A DNA stretch of 64,000 nucleotides from Lithobates sylvaticus (taxonomy: Eukaryota > Chordata > Amphibia > Anura > Ranidae): NCBI GenBank assembly GCA_028564925.1, contig CM053029.1:585721168-585785167 (forward strand), in the 5' to 3' direction. The number at the start of each line of letters is the position of its first letter. Within the stretch, counting starts at the first letter, position 1. The notes under the pieces were generated by a model. The model saw only the letters and a list, made by a program, of their open reading frames with translations, was not told the DNA's origin and did not search any database. Both the position numbers and the translations under genes were made by a program. Positions 1-11,284 of the stretch are shown piece after piece.

Positions 1-626
1 CGTTCATGCTGGAAAGTCTTCTGTCTACTTCTTTAGAAGGAAAAAAAAGTAATTTTCAGAAAACAGCCTAAAACCAGAAGTGGCAGATCCAAGTGCTTAC
101 AGCCCATTCACAGAACTGCGGGCAGCATGGAGCGATTACATTATGGAGTGAATTACCCAGAGACAGCTGCCAGGTTTGCAGAGACAGTTTCAAGCATGGC
201 GTAAATGGTCATAAATTGGTGAAATTATTGCACATGTATCCCGGGGGCAGTGGCAGCGACGCAAGGCTCAGCAAAACGGCTGCTTTGTGTACAGAGAGGA
301 TATTGTGGAGCAGGTTGATAAAACAGCCGTCATTAGAAGCAAATGTTTGTGGGAAGACTACGGATGGCGATCAGATGATTCTAATAGGAATGATGAAATC
401 TAAACTCCGGAAGATCTCTTTGTGTTCTCACAGTGCACTACATAGCAGTTGCCGTCTGTATAAAAACAGTCCAAAAACACTTTCCGCTATAAAAGTTGAA
501 AAATATTAACCCCTTCCCAATGGAGGTAAAACAAATCTTAATGCCTGAACACAGTTTTGCAACTTTGACACGTGTTAGTAAAAGTGTACATTTTTAGCTA
601 TCTGTTGTCCAACCACCCACAGTAAC
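1..626. other. Unassigned sequence with one weak open frame
   Basis: I do not recognise this stretch. A 138-codon frame runs from an ATG at 93 to a stop near 509 on the plus strand, but it has no domain, signal peptide or membrane segment I can name, and its composition is ordinary for chance. A TTAACCCCTTCCC motif begins at 506 and resembles the ends of TTAA-flanked repeats seen elsewhere in the window, so the right part is probably repeat-derived. The left part could be low-copy intergenic DNA or an old, decayed repeat. I would not annotate a gene here. Confidence 0.3.
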
Positions 627-703
627 TACAGTGCCTTCAAAAAGTATTCATACCCCTTGACTTTTTCCATATTTTGTCATGTAACAACCAAAAACTTTGG
701 TAT

Positions 704-1438
704 TTAACCACATGCCGACCGGGCCATAGCCCAAAAGACAGCTACAGCGCGGACGGCTTATTCTGGGTGGACGTCCGTGGGACAACCTCCCAGAATAGCA
801 CTCCCTCGCGCCCCCTTGGACACGCACCCGGGAACATCCGTGACCACCGGGTCCGGGGCCCTCTCTGTACTGCTGTGGGCACTACAAATCCAGCCCAGAG
901 CGCTGCTCAGTGCCAATACTCTGCCAATACGCTGCAATACTCTGCCATACTCTTCAATACTCTGCAATACTCGCAGAGTATTGGAGAGTATTGGAGAGTA
1001 TTGGAGAGTATGGCAGAGTATTGGAGAGTATGGCAGAGTATTGGCAATACTCGCTAATACTCGCTAATACTCTGCCATACTCTGCCATACTCTGCCATAC
1101 TCTGCCATACTCTGCCATACTCTGCCATACTCTGCCATACTCTGCAATACTCTGCAATACTCTGCAAATACTCGCCAATAAATTTTAACAGAAGCAAAGA
1201 ATTTTTTTCTTTTTTTTTTACCGACGTTTCAGTGTTTTTTGATTTATAGCGCAAAAAATAAAAAAACCAACAGTGATTAAATACCACCAAAAGAAAGTTC
1301 TGTTTGTATGAAAACAAGGACAAACATTTCATATGGGTACAGTGTTGCATGACTGTCATTCAAAGTGTGAGAGCACCGAAAGCTGAAAATTGGTCTGGTT
1401 AGGAAGGGGGTTTAAGTGCCCCGTGGTCAAGTGGTTAA
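704..1438. mobile_element. TTAA-flanked non-autonomous element (copy T1)
   Basis: The element starts TTAACCACATGCCGACC and ends GTCAAGTGGTTAA, so it has inverted ends and a TTAA on both sides, the target duplication expected for piggyBac-type transposition. Its right third (about 1200-1438) is a body shared by many copies in this window, including a phrase reading through GCGCAAAAAATAAA and a terminal AAGTGGTTAA. It carries no transposase frame. Its left half is taken up by an unusual tandem repeat (905-1185). Assignment to piggyBac rests on TTAA plus CC..GG ends only. Confidence 0.75.
905..1185. repeat. About 10-bp minisatellite in both orientations (fold-back)
   Basis: Units of the type ATACTCTGCC repeat on the plus strand at 912-975 and 1045-1180. 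Between them, at 975-1045, the same motif appears inverted as GAGTATTGGA and GAGTATGGCA. The arrangement is forward, reverse, forward, so one strand could fold into a long imperfect hairpin. Open frames on both strands here are a by-product of the repeat. Confidence 0.9.
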
Positions 1439-2260
1439 ACCATTCCATTGTAGCTTTGGCTGTATGTTTAGGGTCGTTGTCCTGCTGGAAGGTGAACCTC
1501 CGCCTCCGTCTCAAGTCTTTTGCCAACTCTAATGCCGCGTACACACAATTTGACTTTTCGACGGACTAGGTGCGGCGGACTATCCGACAGACTTTGCAGC
1601 GGAGGTCCGCCGGACTTTCAAACGAATGGACTTGCCCACACACTATCACTCCTAAAGTCCGACGGATTTGAACGTGATGACGTACGACCGGACTAGAATA
1701 AGGAAGTTCATAGCCAGTAGCCAATAGCTACCCTAGCGTCGGTTTTTGTCCGTCGGACTAGCACACAGAAGAGCGGATTTTTAGACCGGACTCGAATCCG
1801 TCAAAAAGATTTGAAACATGTTTTTTTTCTAGGCCCATCGGACTTTTGGGGAAAAAAAGTCAGCTGGAGCCCACACACGATCGAATTGTCCAACGGATTC
1901 CGGTCCGCCAGACCTAGTGCGTCAAAGTCTGCTCATGTGTAAGCGGCATAACAGGTTTTCTTCTAAGATTGCCCTGTATTTGGCTCCATCGATCTTCCCA
2001 TCAACTCTTACCGGCTTCCCTGTCCCTGCTGAAGAAAAGCATCCCCACAACATGATGCTGCCACCACCATGTTTCACAGTGGGGATGGTGTGTTCAGGGT
2101 GATGTACAGTGTTAGTTTTCCACCACAATGAGCATTTTGCTTTTAGGCCAAAAAGTTAAATTTGTGCTTTGATTAATGCTCTCCTTGCCCGGCCTGTCAG
2201 TTTAGGTGGACGGCCATGTCTTGGTAGGTTTGCAGTTGTGCCATACTCTTTCTATTTTCG
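1439..2260 (-). pseudogene. Tc1-like transposase remnant
   Basis: Read on the minus strand, two blocks match Tc1 transposase. The block at about 1952-2128 carries [12 protein letters not shown] followed by a [14 protein letters not shown]-like stretch of the DDE domain. The block at 1439-1529 carries FQQDNDPKHTAKA, including the second catalytic Asp (QDND). They are separated by the MITE at 1533-1948. Farther right, near 2190-2215, a GRPPKLTGRA-like stretch in another frame corresponds to the linker after the DNA-binding domain. The C-terminal region with the final acidic residue is missing. A dead gene copy, with no sign of host use. Confidence 0.8.
1533..1948. mobile_element. Palindromic MITE, TWA target duplication (Harbinger-like)
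   Basis: Inverted ends TGCCGCGTACACAC and (complement) TGCCGCTTACACA are flanked by TAA at 1530-1532 and 1949-1951. The interior is built of paired GACGGACT/AGTCCGTC-like words and has no coding capacity. The 3-bp TWA duplication is typical of PIF/Harbinger elements, which is the basis of the superfamily guess. It interrupts the Tc1-like transposase and is therefore younger. Six related copies lie in this window. Confidence 0.8.
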
Positions 2261-2920
2261 GATGATGGATTGATCAGAGCTCTGTGAGATGTTCAAAGCT
2301 TGGGATAATTTTTTTTATAACCTAACCCTGCTTTAAACTTCTACACAACTTTATCCCTGACCTGTCTGGTGTGTTCCTTGGTGTTCACTAAGGTTCTCTA
2401 ATAAACCTCTGAGGTCTTCACAGAACAGCTGTATTTATACTGAGATTAAATTACACACAGGTGGACTCTTTTTGCTCATTAGGTGACCTATGAAGGTAAT
2501 TGGTTCCACTAGATTTTCGTTAGGGGTATCTGAGTAAAGGGGGCTGAATACAAATGCACCCCACACTTTTCACATATTTATTTGTAAAAAGTGTTGAAAA
2601 CCATTTATCATTTTCCTTCCACTTCACAATTATGTGCCACTTTGTGTTGGTCTATCACATAAAATCTCAATAAAATACATTTTATGTTTTTGGTTGTAAC
2701 ATGACACAATGTGGAAAACTTCAAGGGGTATGAATACTTTTCAAGGCACTGATTAGACACAACATGAATTTGGCAGCTAAATTTGAACCAATAATTGTTG
2801 GCTGAAATCAGCTGATCATCTGTGTCCAATCACACACAGAGTTATGTCTTTACAAAAACACAGAGCTCTGTGTACTATGAACAACGATCTGGCTGTTTCT
2901 TCTCCTTGAACAGCAGGGAG

Positions 2921-3696
2921 CAGTGGCGTTGCTATGGGGGTGCGGGGGGTGCGCCCCGCACCCGGGTGACACCTGCCGGAGGGGTGACACCAGTCCCACA
3001 GACAGCGGGTGACATTGCACGATTGCACACCGCGGCACCGGAGACACAAGGGCAGCACACCGCTCCTTCTGGTGACAGAGGCAACACCGGCCAGAGATCA
3101 GTCGGGCGACTCGTGAGAGGCAGGGATAATATAGGCAGTAAGGAAGGACTCGAGAAACCAGGAGGAGGCTGACCACCCGGGATAAAGGAAGAGACCGGAG
3201 TGAAGGAGCCAATGAGGGGACTGACTATTAAGTAATCTTTACAGTACGCAGCACTGAACACTCGATCCGGGCGCACACACACAGCACATGCCATTCCCTC
3301 AGATAAAGCCTAAAGCTGTGCTGTCTGTGCCCCCAGTGAGGATGATAGAGCCGGCTGTGTGCCTGGACAGGATGTGCAGGAAACAGCTGAAAGGAGCCGG
3401 GGAAAGAGGAGGAGAGGGGGGGGGGAGAGTCTCACCCCTCTCTCTGTCTCTCGCCCACAACCTCTCTCTTTTGCGCCCCCCTCTCCCACCCCACCCCCTC
3501 TGTCTCTCAACCCCTCTCTCACCCACCACCCCGTCTCTCTCTCTTAACCCCCCTCTCACTCTTTCTCCCCTCTCTCATCCCACTCTCTCTCACCCACACC
3601 ACATCCCCTCTCTCTCTCTCACCCCAACCCCCTCTCTCACCCCAACCCCTCTCTCTCTCTCCCATCACCCCCTCTCTCAACCCTCCTCTCTCTCAC

Positions 3697-3742
<46 letters not shown>

Positions 3743-3838
3743 CCTCTCTCACCCGCCTCCCTCAACCCTCCTCTCTCACCCCCCTCTCTCTCCCCCATCA
3801 CCCCCTCTCTCAACCCTCCTCTCTCACCCTCTCTCTCT

Positions 3839-3887
<49 letters not shown>

Positions 3888-4911
3888 CCTCTCTCACCCG
3901 CCTCCCTCAACCCTCCTCTCTCACCCCCCCTCTCTCTCTCTCTCTCCCCCCACCCCCTCTCGCAACCATCCTGTCTCTCATCCCCCCTCTCTGTCACCCC
4001 CACTTTCCTCTCTCTCACCATTCCACCCCCTCTTTCACCCACCTCTGACACTACTCACCCCCTCTCGCTGTCTCATTCACTCCACCCCCTCTCTCTCATC
4101 CCCCCTCTGTGGCACCCCCACCTTCCTCTCTCTCTAGCTCTCACCCCAACCCCCCCTTACACCCTTTCTGTCACCCTCACCCTCTTCTCTATCTCTCACC
4201 CCCACCCCCTCTCTCTACCACCCCCACCCCCTCTCTCTACCACCCCCACCCCCTCTCTCTACTACCCCCACTCCCTCTTTGTCACCCCTCACTCACCCCC
4301 ACCCCCTCAACCCCTCTCACCCCATCGCCCTCTCTCCCCACTTTCTCTCTCTCAGATCCCGGCCTCTCTCCCCACTTTCTCTCTCTCAGATCCCGGCCTC
4401 TCTCCCCACTTTCTCTCTTTCTTTCTCTCCTACTTTCCCATCTACCCCATCTCTCTATGTCCTGTTCCTATCTCTCCTATCACTCCCCCCTTCTGTCTCT
4501 ATCCCTCCAACCCCTCTTTCCCTCTTAGGGCAAATTCCCACTGAAACGGCATAAAATCGCAGAGCAGCCAGAGCAATTTGGCACTCCAGCCGCTCTGCAT
4601 TTCAGGCTGCTAGGGGGCAGTGTCATGTACAATTCAGTGCGTAGTACTGCCCGCCCCCCCCCCCCTTTTTGGTACAACCTTTGTTTGAAGTATACAAAAT
4701 GTACATTTCATTCTCCACAAAATCGAACAGCACGCTGTCATCTCAGCTTCTCAGGAAAAAAATGCATTCAGACAGAGAGAGAAAAGGGGAAGAAGGGAGC
4801 ACAGATAGAAAACAGTAGGGTAAAAATATATTGGGAAGAGGTTATTGGGGGGGGGGGGGGTGACACCATGTTTTCTCGCACCAGGTGACACCAACCCTAG
4901 TGACGCCACTG
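2921..4911. mobile_element. hAT-type non-autonomous element, 8-bp duplication
   Basis: The left end starts CAGTGGCGTTGCTA and the right end finishes TAGTGACGCCACTG, its imperfect complement. Identical 8-bp copies of GCAGGGAG flank it at 2913-2920 and 4912-4919, the duplication length of hAT transposons. At 1,991 bp it is long for a non-coding element, mostly because of a 1.1-kb pyrimidine-rich core. No transposase frame is present. The exact duplication suggests a fairly recent insertion. Confidence 0.9.
3430..4530. repeat. Pyrimidine-rich (C/T) low-complexity tract
   Basis: More than a kilobase of nearly pure C and T on the plus strand, with uninterrupted (TC)n at about 3700-3735 and 3848-3880, and a repeated ACCCCCTCTCTC-like phrase. 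Two adjacent copies of a TTTCTCTCTCTCAGATCCCG phrase lie near 4340-4400. A 418-codon frame (3288-4544), rich in Ser, Leu and Pro, spans it only because such sequence rarely makes a stop codon. Non-coding. Confidence 0.95.
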
Positions 4912-5454
4912 GCAGGGAGAAAAAACAGACAGATAGTAACATAAAAGCAGCACACATTACACATTGTTAGGTGGCACACAGTTAACCCCTTGATCGCCCC
5001 TAGATGTTAACCCCTTCCAAGCCGGTGTCATTAATACAGTGTCAGTGTACATTATTATCACTGATCACTGCATTGGTGCCAGTGTCAGTTAGTGACCCTC
5101 TCAGATAGTGTCAGTTAGAGCCAGATTGTCCACCACCCTATTACAGTCCCACTAGAGGTCGCTGATCACCGCCATTAGTGGTATAGCGTCATAGCTGCGT
5201 AAATTCCAGTATATATATCATAGTTTGTAGGCACGATAGCTTTTGCACAAACCAATGAATATACACTTATTAGGATTTCTTTTAACCAAAGACATGTAGC
5301 AGAATACATTTTGGCCTAAATTTATGCAGAAATTTGATATATTTTTTATTTTTTTATTGAATATATTTTCTAACATAAATGAGAAAATATTAGTTTTTTT
5401 TTTCAAAACGTAGTTTTTTACTTTTATATAATAAAAAATAAAAAACCAAAGGTT

Positions 5455-6390
5455 TGCAGAGAAGGGCAACCAAACTGATAAGAGGCATTGAGGAGCTCAG
5501 CTATGGGGAAAAATTAGAGAAACTGAATTTATTCTTTCTTGAGGTGAGAAGAATAAGGGGGATATGATCAACATGTATAAAAAACATAAATGGTCCATAT
5601 AGTGAACTTTGTGTTGAGGTATTCACTTTGAGATCACCACAGAGGACAAGGGGGCCCTCGTCTAGAGGAAAAGAGATTTAATCTCCAAATACGGAAAGGT
5701 TTCTTCACAGCAAGAGCTCTGAAAATGTGGAATAGACTCCCTCCAGAGGTGGTTCTGGCCAGCCCAGTACAGGGGGTCCCCGACTTACGAACGCCCGACC
5801 TACGAACATCCCCTACTTACGAACGGGATGCTGCGGGGACCCTCCGCCATTTTCCGCCGTCCTCCGGCCGTTCTGCGCATGCGCGGCCATACGGAGCCTC
5901 GGAAAATGCCGGAAATGTCCGTAATTTGCCACACATGCGCACAACGGCATTAGACGGAACATCGGAAATGTCCGGAATTGTCTGGAATTGTCGGTCTGCG
6001 CATGCACGGCCGACTTACGAACAATTCCGACTTAAGAACAGGCGGGCAGTCCCTAACGAGTTCGTAACTCGGGGACCCCCTGTATATTGTTTTAAGAAAG
6101 GCCTAGGTTCTTTCCTAGATGCACATAAAAACAAAAACTGGATACTAATATTTATAGGTAAAGTTGATCCGGGGAACATCTGATTGCCTCTTGGTGGATC
6201 AGGATGGAATTTTTGTCCCCTGCTGGAGCAAGTTGGACCATGCTTTATTGGGGTTTTTTGTCTTCCTCTGGATCAAATGTGAGCATAGGATTGTGTATAT
6301 GGGATTGTATTTTTTTTTTTTTTTTTTTTTTTCCCTTTTATTGGTGGAACTAGATGGACTTTTTTCAACCAGACTAACTATGTAACCTAC
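5455..6390 (+). mobile_element. CR1-type LINE, 5' truncated, 3' end
   Basis: Conceptual translation from about 5455 gives QRRATKLIRGIEELSYGEKL followed by LEVRRIRG, the C-terminal end of a CR1-type reverse transcriptase, with stop codons soon after. The 3' untranslated region follows, with the recognisable phrases GTTGATCCGGGGAA, GAACTAGATGGACTTTTT and AACTATGTAACC at the end near 6388. A mariner-type MITE splits the copy at 5770-6082. Dead and truncated at the 5' end. Confidence 0.8.
5770..6082. mobile_element. Mariner-type MITE with TA duplication
   Basis: Perfect inverted ends CAGGGGGTCCCCGA and its complement, with TA at 5768-5769 and 6083-6084. The interior repeats words like ACTTACGAAC and CGGAAATGTCCG. 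There is no coding capacity. TA duplication and size fit a Tc1/mariner-derived MITE. It lies in the CR1 tail and is younger than it. Confidence 0.85.
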
Positions 6391-6554
6391 TTACTTACTG
6401 CTTGGGCTGCAGCATGTGCATAGTGTCATCCGGCCAGGAAACGTAAGTGAATCACACAGATTTTCTGAGAACAGGATGGACGTTGGGTGCTGGAAAAGTC
6501 ATGGAGGCAAGCATGAGACCAGGTAACGAGGGAGCTTGATAGCAGGAGGTCTAA

Positions 6555-6978
6555 TGCCCCGTACACACGGTCGGAAAATCCGACCACAAAATCCATCGGA
6601 TTTTTTCCGACGGATTTAGTCCGACACTGGTGTTGCATACACGCGGTCGGACAAAGTTGTCGGAAAATCCGATCATCCTGAACGTGGTGGCGTTTGTTGC
6701 CTACGACGGGACTACGTAGAGGCTAGTAGCCAATAGCTTTGGTCTTGTAATGTGATCTGAGCATGCGTGGCACTTTGTCCGTCGGAATTCGCTACACACG
6801 ATCGGAAAAAGTCCGATAGGACTTTGTTGTCGGAAAATTTGAGAGCAGGAGATAAAACTTTGTCCGTCGGAAAATCCGATGGAAAATGTCCGATGGAGCC
6901 TACACACGGTCGGAATTTCCGACAACATTGTCCGATAGGACATTTTCCGTCGGAAAATCCGACCGTGTGTATGGGGCT
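6555..6978. mobile_element. Palindromic MITE, TWA duplication (second copy)
   Basis: Ends TGCCCCGTACACACGG and (complement) AGCCCCATACACACGG, flanked by TAA at 6552-6554 and 6979-6981. The interior is dominated by TCGGAAAATCCGA words in both orientations, so most of the element can fold on itself. Same family as the copy at 1533-1948. Confidence 0.9.
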
Positions 6979-6981
6979 TAA

Positions 6982-7686
6982 GGGGGAGCAGAGGAGCAGA
7001 GTGGATGATTTGAGCAATATGTCGAGAAGAATAGTCTCCGAAGAAATAGAAGACCTCCAAGAAAGGGTTGATCATGTAGGGCCCAAGCGTTAGATACCCA
7101 GAGGGGAGGAAAGACACACACGGAGATCAGAGATAGCAAGGAAGTGTATTAATGTGAAAGTTACAACAGCACAGTAATAAAGTCTATGTGGCAGCAATGA
7201 ACTGGCCAGCAATACTTACAGAGAACTGTGCACAATTGCAGAGAGCGATATCCTGATGCCCAGCAACATCTGGCAGAGGAGACGGCTAGAAGGCAGTAAA
7301 GCAACAAGGCACCCGTAGCAGAAAGGCTCCTACTGATGAACTGGTAAACAGTATCTATTTTGCCCCTAGTCCACTGGAACCTCTCCCTACGCTCTCTCTA
7401 ACAGCGGGTTCCTGTCTCTGACCTAACCATACGTAAAAGTGTGCAAACTGCACTGAGCCAGTGCTTTTTTTAAGCATTGCAGTCCCTAAAGATGGCCGCG
7501 AAGGCCGTCTAGGGTTCAATCGGACAGTTGCTCACCTGATGACACCTACGAAAGTCTGAGAGGAACATAAGTTCCTCCTGTCCTCCACTCTCTCCACATG
7601 GTGGTTGCTGAGTAGCACCACCTGTGCAGGGAGGTCAAACTACATCTGCCTACAACCACACGTTTATGAACATTTGTTCTTACGTA
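6982..7686. other. Unassigned, no gene seen
   Basis: Mixed-composition DNA between a MITE and an LTR. I see no long open frame, no tandem repeat and no terminal motif I can name. It may be the target DNA of the neighbouring insertions or an old retroelement piece. Confidence 0.4.
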
Positions 7687-8806
7687 TGTAGCACCGGGCT
7701 CCTAACGAGCACGCGATATGTGTTTTTTTCTATTTAAACATCCTAAAACCGCAGTTTGGTTTTGGGCTTAATTATACCAAATTATGGTTTCAGTACCAGT
7801 CTAGCTGGATTGCACTGGGTTCTACTTGGCCACGGGTGTCGCTGTCACCTCTGGCAAGTGTGAGAACGCAGCTTGAGCTTGGCTAGGCGCCTTGAGTGCC
7901 AATCTCTCTGGGAACCAGCCCAGTGGGAGTGTTGTCTTGCTGTGCATTCTGGTAGAGGGTACTTAAGGTACTGACATCACGTGCTTCTGGGTTCCGGTCC
8001 AGAAGCCATCTTCTGTCTGTTTGGTCCTGGTCCTCCTGACCAGCCCCCGTGGCCCTCCTGGCCTGGGGTGCGGATCCATGCAATTTCGAGTCTCGGGGCT
8101 GGATAGCCCAAGGCGAAGCAACTGCAGGGACAGGCCTGAATGGATGTCAGGGCTGAATTATCCAAAAGTGGTCCGGTGCCGTCTCGGTTAGGAGAGACCC
8201 AGCAACTGGAGAAGCATCCAGGGGAGGACTCTTTTGGAGGAAGCCATGCGCTAAGGCTGGCTTTCAAGAAGAAGCCTGGAGGCTCAGTTGAAGGACACTA
8301 AATGGATCTACACTCATACAGTATCGCTGGACCGACTGCAAGATACTGGTACCGTATGATAGCTCTCTAAATGTATCTAGTCCCTCAGTTACAACCAAGT
8401 CTGTGGCAGAGACTTTATTCTCAAGTGTTCTACAACCAAGTCTGTGGCAGAGACGTTGTTCTATTTTAAACACTCTATTGGTTGCTAGGCCTAGTGAGAG
8501 GAGGTCTTTCCGGTAGCCGTGAGAATCCAGTTGTGAGTGGCTATTCTCTGGATTTCTACAGTGAGAGACTTTCTGTTTTGAGCAGTTCCAAGAGTACCTG
8601 AACTACCTACCTAAACCCCTCTATCCTTCATTGAGAGACTGTGTTTGTCTACTTTTTTTGCAAATAAAAATCCCAAAGCGTATCCAGTGTCAGTTTCTAC
8701 AATTCTTGGGCCATCTACCTCGGGAAAACCCCAGACGCACACAAAGTCAAGAAGGTAACGGTAAGCCCAATAAAACCAGCAGCTCCTTCGGGGTTAGTGC
8801 TAAACA
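7687..8806 (+). mobile_element. Solo LTR, Ty3/gypsy-like group (LTR-a)
   Basis: Starts TGTAGCACCGGG and ends with GCTCCTTCGGGGTTAGTGCT then AAACA. The terminal block GCTCCTTCGGGG-TYAGTGCTA is shared with the LTR at 11811-13006 and, in complement, with the LTR at 14516-16012. An AATAAA-type signal lies near 8663 (GCAAATAAAAATCCC). No primer site or internal region follows, so this looks like a solo LTR. Length about 1.12 kb fits the group. Flanking duplication is not evident, suggesting some age. Confidence 0.7.
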
Positions 8807-9578
8807 TATACTGCTTTTTTTGTGTGTAACAGGCAGTATGTATACATTTCACGGTTTAAACTGTTGCTGCTGACACCGTCACATAGATAATAAGGTTTGT
8901 ACATAAATATGTGAATGTGCATGTTCCAAACGCCATAATCAAGCTGTCAATGACAGCTACAGTCATAGAATATAAAATATGAAAATAAAACTTGTCTCCC
9001 ACTGTCACGTACACTACACAGCCATAATCTAAAGCAACAGCATTTACTAAACATTTCTTTGTCATGAAAATTCTCTTATTGTTATCATTAAACTGAGAGA
9101 TAAACCCCTGCATTGTGTCTGAGCTCACAGCTTTGATTCTTGGGTGCAAGAAAAAGGCTTTGGAACAGAACTCCAGAAATATATAAAAAAAAAAAAAAAA
9201 CTCTCATTATGAATAGATCAATAGCAAACATTTTCCTGGAAAATAAAACCTTCGGTGAAAATTAGGCATGCAAATATAGGGACACATTAGTTTCATTTTT
9301 GATGTTATAAAAATAGTGAAAGCTAATTCTTTGCCCTTTACTATCCATGGTTTCCCAAAGCTGACAATACACAGATCAAAATTTGGCCACAAGGTTGTGC
9401 CCTCTTGTAGGTTATAAGTTCTATGCAGAATGAATATATAGTGGGTTGGACTAAAGAGGAGTCAAGGTGTGGAGTTGCCTCCCATGGGACTGGTCGGAGA
9501 CCTATTATGAATTATGTAGTCTCGTAAGCATGAGGGATTCCTCAGCTGGGAAATACCTGTAGAGGTCATGGTACGCTA
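8807..9578. other. Unassigned, no gene seen
   Basis: AT-leaning sequence with short random frames only. A poly-A run lies near 9185-9200. The segment from about 9400 continues on the far side of the hAT insertion at 9587-10691, so 9400-10780 was one block before that insertion. Confidence 0.4.
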
Positions 9579-9586
9579 GTTGGGAA

Positions 9587-10691
9587 TAGGGATGAGCCCG
9601 GTGTTCGATTCGAACCCATGTTCGAATCGAAAAATCAGGTGTTCGTCCGTTCGCCGAGTCCAGAACTCTGCGGGCCGTTCGCATCAAATTCGTGTGATAC
9701 ATATGGCCCACAATGCACTGCGCCAGTCGCAGTGCATTGCTGGCTGATGATTGGCCAAGCATGCACTGTGACCCCGCAGGCTTGACCAATCATAGCGCCA
9801 GCAGCGAGGAGAGCAATAATTGGCCACAGGCAGGATGCCTGTGGCCAATTATAGCTCAGGGGGTTTAGTACACGCCCCACACTATATAAGGCCACCGCGC
9901 CAGCGGCCTTGTGTAGTGTGTTCCGGCGTTGAGGGATAGAGGATTGATAGAGGATTGATAGGCAGGGACAGTGTGAACTTCTTACCAGTCATTTGCGTGT
10001 GGGGAAAGTGCAGGGAAAGAGCATTGATAGGCAGGGACAGTTGTTCTTGAATCTTTATTACCAGGCATTTGCAGGACTTAGTGTGTGTTCTGTGCCTCCA
10101 GTGCAGTATACACCTGTATCTACCCTTTAGTGGTGTTGTTCAGTGGTGTTGTTCTCTATAAATACAGCCATCTGCAGGAGTTAGTGTGTGCTGTGTGAGT
10201 CCAGCACAGCACAGTATAAACCTGCACCTGTATCTACCCTTTGTGCATATTTCCAGGACAAGACATGACATTAAAGCCACAAGCAGTTTTAAATGTTTTT
10301 TCCTTTACAAATGTCATTTTGTGCAGGGACAGTTCTAAACACGGGAAACACATGCCACTTCACAGGCATACTTTAGACACCCCCCAGGTACCATATTTAA
10401 AGGAATATTTCACTTTTTTTTTCACTTTATGCATAATTAAAATGACTGCTCCAGAAATAATGTCAGTTTTTAAAACTTCTTTTTGTATTGATACATGTCC
10501 CCTGGGGCAGGACCCGGGTCCCCAAACCTTTTTTAGGACAATAACATGCATATTATATGTTATAATTAGCACTTTAGATTTCGAACGTTGGCGTCCATTG
10601 TAACTAATAGGGTTCTAACGTTCGCGCAAACTTTTGGTCCGTTCGCAGGTTCTGGTGCGAACCAAACCCGGGGGTGTTCGGCTCATCCCTA
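9587..10691. mobile_element. hAT-type non-autonomous element, 8-bp duplication
   Basis: Ends TAGGGATGAGC and GCTCATCCCTA are perfect complements. GTTGGGAA occurs on both sides (9579-9586 and 10692-10699), an exact 8-bp duplication. The next inner blocks also pair (GTGTTCGATTCGAAC on the left, GGTTCTGGTGCGAACC on the right). A TATATAAGG motif near 9883 and duplicated ATTGATAGGCAGGGACAG words (near 9955 and 10024) lie inside. No transposase. Confidence 0.9.
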
Positions 10692-10934
10692 GTTGGGAAT
10701 AACTGGGACAAGATGATGAAAACTTGCCTACCATACCGTTCCTGAAATAAAGCATTAAGAAATCTGCTGGACTGGTATTTTCCTTTTCTTTAGCTTATTC
10801 TGATCTAGTACCTGGCTCAGCCAGGGCGAATGCAGGGTGAATTGTCACGGCATGGTGGTAATGTACATGTGTTGTTGAACTGTACAACCTATTTGTTCTC
10901 CCTGGAAGTGAATACTCACACTAACATAGAAATT

Positions 10935-11284
10935 AGGGCAAGAATTGCCATATAGCAAAAAATTATTGGAAAGAAATATTCCTAATGCTCTCTAAATTAT
11001 TCAAGAAAACGCTTCTAAATTTAAGGCCTACCCAAATCTCCTATACACAATTTAAAATCCTTCTACAAATTACCACAGCCGCAAAGCAGACCATTGCCAA
11101 AGCGTGGAAGTCCTCATCATTAATGCTTTCTGAAACTACGAACAGAATACATCAAGCCATGATCCTCTTGAAAACAGATGCCATATCCAACGATACCATA
11201 CCTAAATTTGAGAAAATATGGAGTCCTTGGGTGACGCACTTTCTTTCTCCTAATTTTGACACTTCTTTACTAAGACCTTGGTAA
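10935..11284 (+). pseudogene. LINE reverse transcriptase C-terminal end (L1/Tx1-like)
   Basis: A plus-strand frame runs through YWKEIFLMLSKLFKKTL, then AAKQTIAKAWK, then IPKFEKIWSPWV and a stop at about 11282. The order KQTIAKAWK ... KFEKIWxPW is the end of the ORF2 protein in L1/Tx1-type LINEs, after the reverse transcriptase domain. No upstream reverse transcriptase is present, so the copy is strongly 5' truncated. The frame has no stop from about 10940 to its natural end, which suggests moderate age. AT-rich sequence downstream may be its 3' untranslated region. Confidence 0.7.

Larger units (their letters stand above)
629..2751 (-). mobile_element. Tc1-like DNA transposon, broken and interrupted
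   Basis: The ends form an inverted pair: the left end begins CAGTGCCTTC at 629 after a TA, and the right end is the complement, finishing GGCACTG at 2751. This terminal sequence and the transposase pieces on the minus strand mark it as Tc1/mariner. Two later elements sit inside: a TTAA-flanked element at 704-1438 and a TWA-flanked MITE at 1533-1948. Sequence between the left end and the catalytic region is too short for the missing transposase C terminus, so an internal deletion is also present. It is inactive. Confidence 0.85.
2752..5455. mobile_element. Body of a TTAA-family element lacking clear ends, split by a hAT
   Basis: The stretches 2752-2920 and 4912-5455 read as one TTAA-family body: a left part with GCTGATCATCTGTGTCCAATC, then after the insertion TTAACCCCTTCC motifs, a dispersed GTCAGTTAGTGACC region, and an AT-rich right part with CTTTTGCACAAACCAAT. 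The usual TTAACCACTT ends are not recognisable, so the copy is old or truncated. It is abutted on the left by the Tc1-like end and on the right by the CR1 tail. Confidence 0.55.

Noticed and set aside
93-509. 138-codon frame as a possible gene
   Set aside because: No recognisable domain, no splice or promoter support, and repeat-like sequence begins at its end.
3288-4544. 418-codon open frame, rich in Ser, Leu and Pro
   Set aside because: It spans a C/T-only tract that cannot easily form stop codons and lies inside a hAT element; no domain or conserved start.
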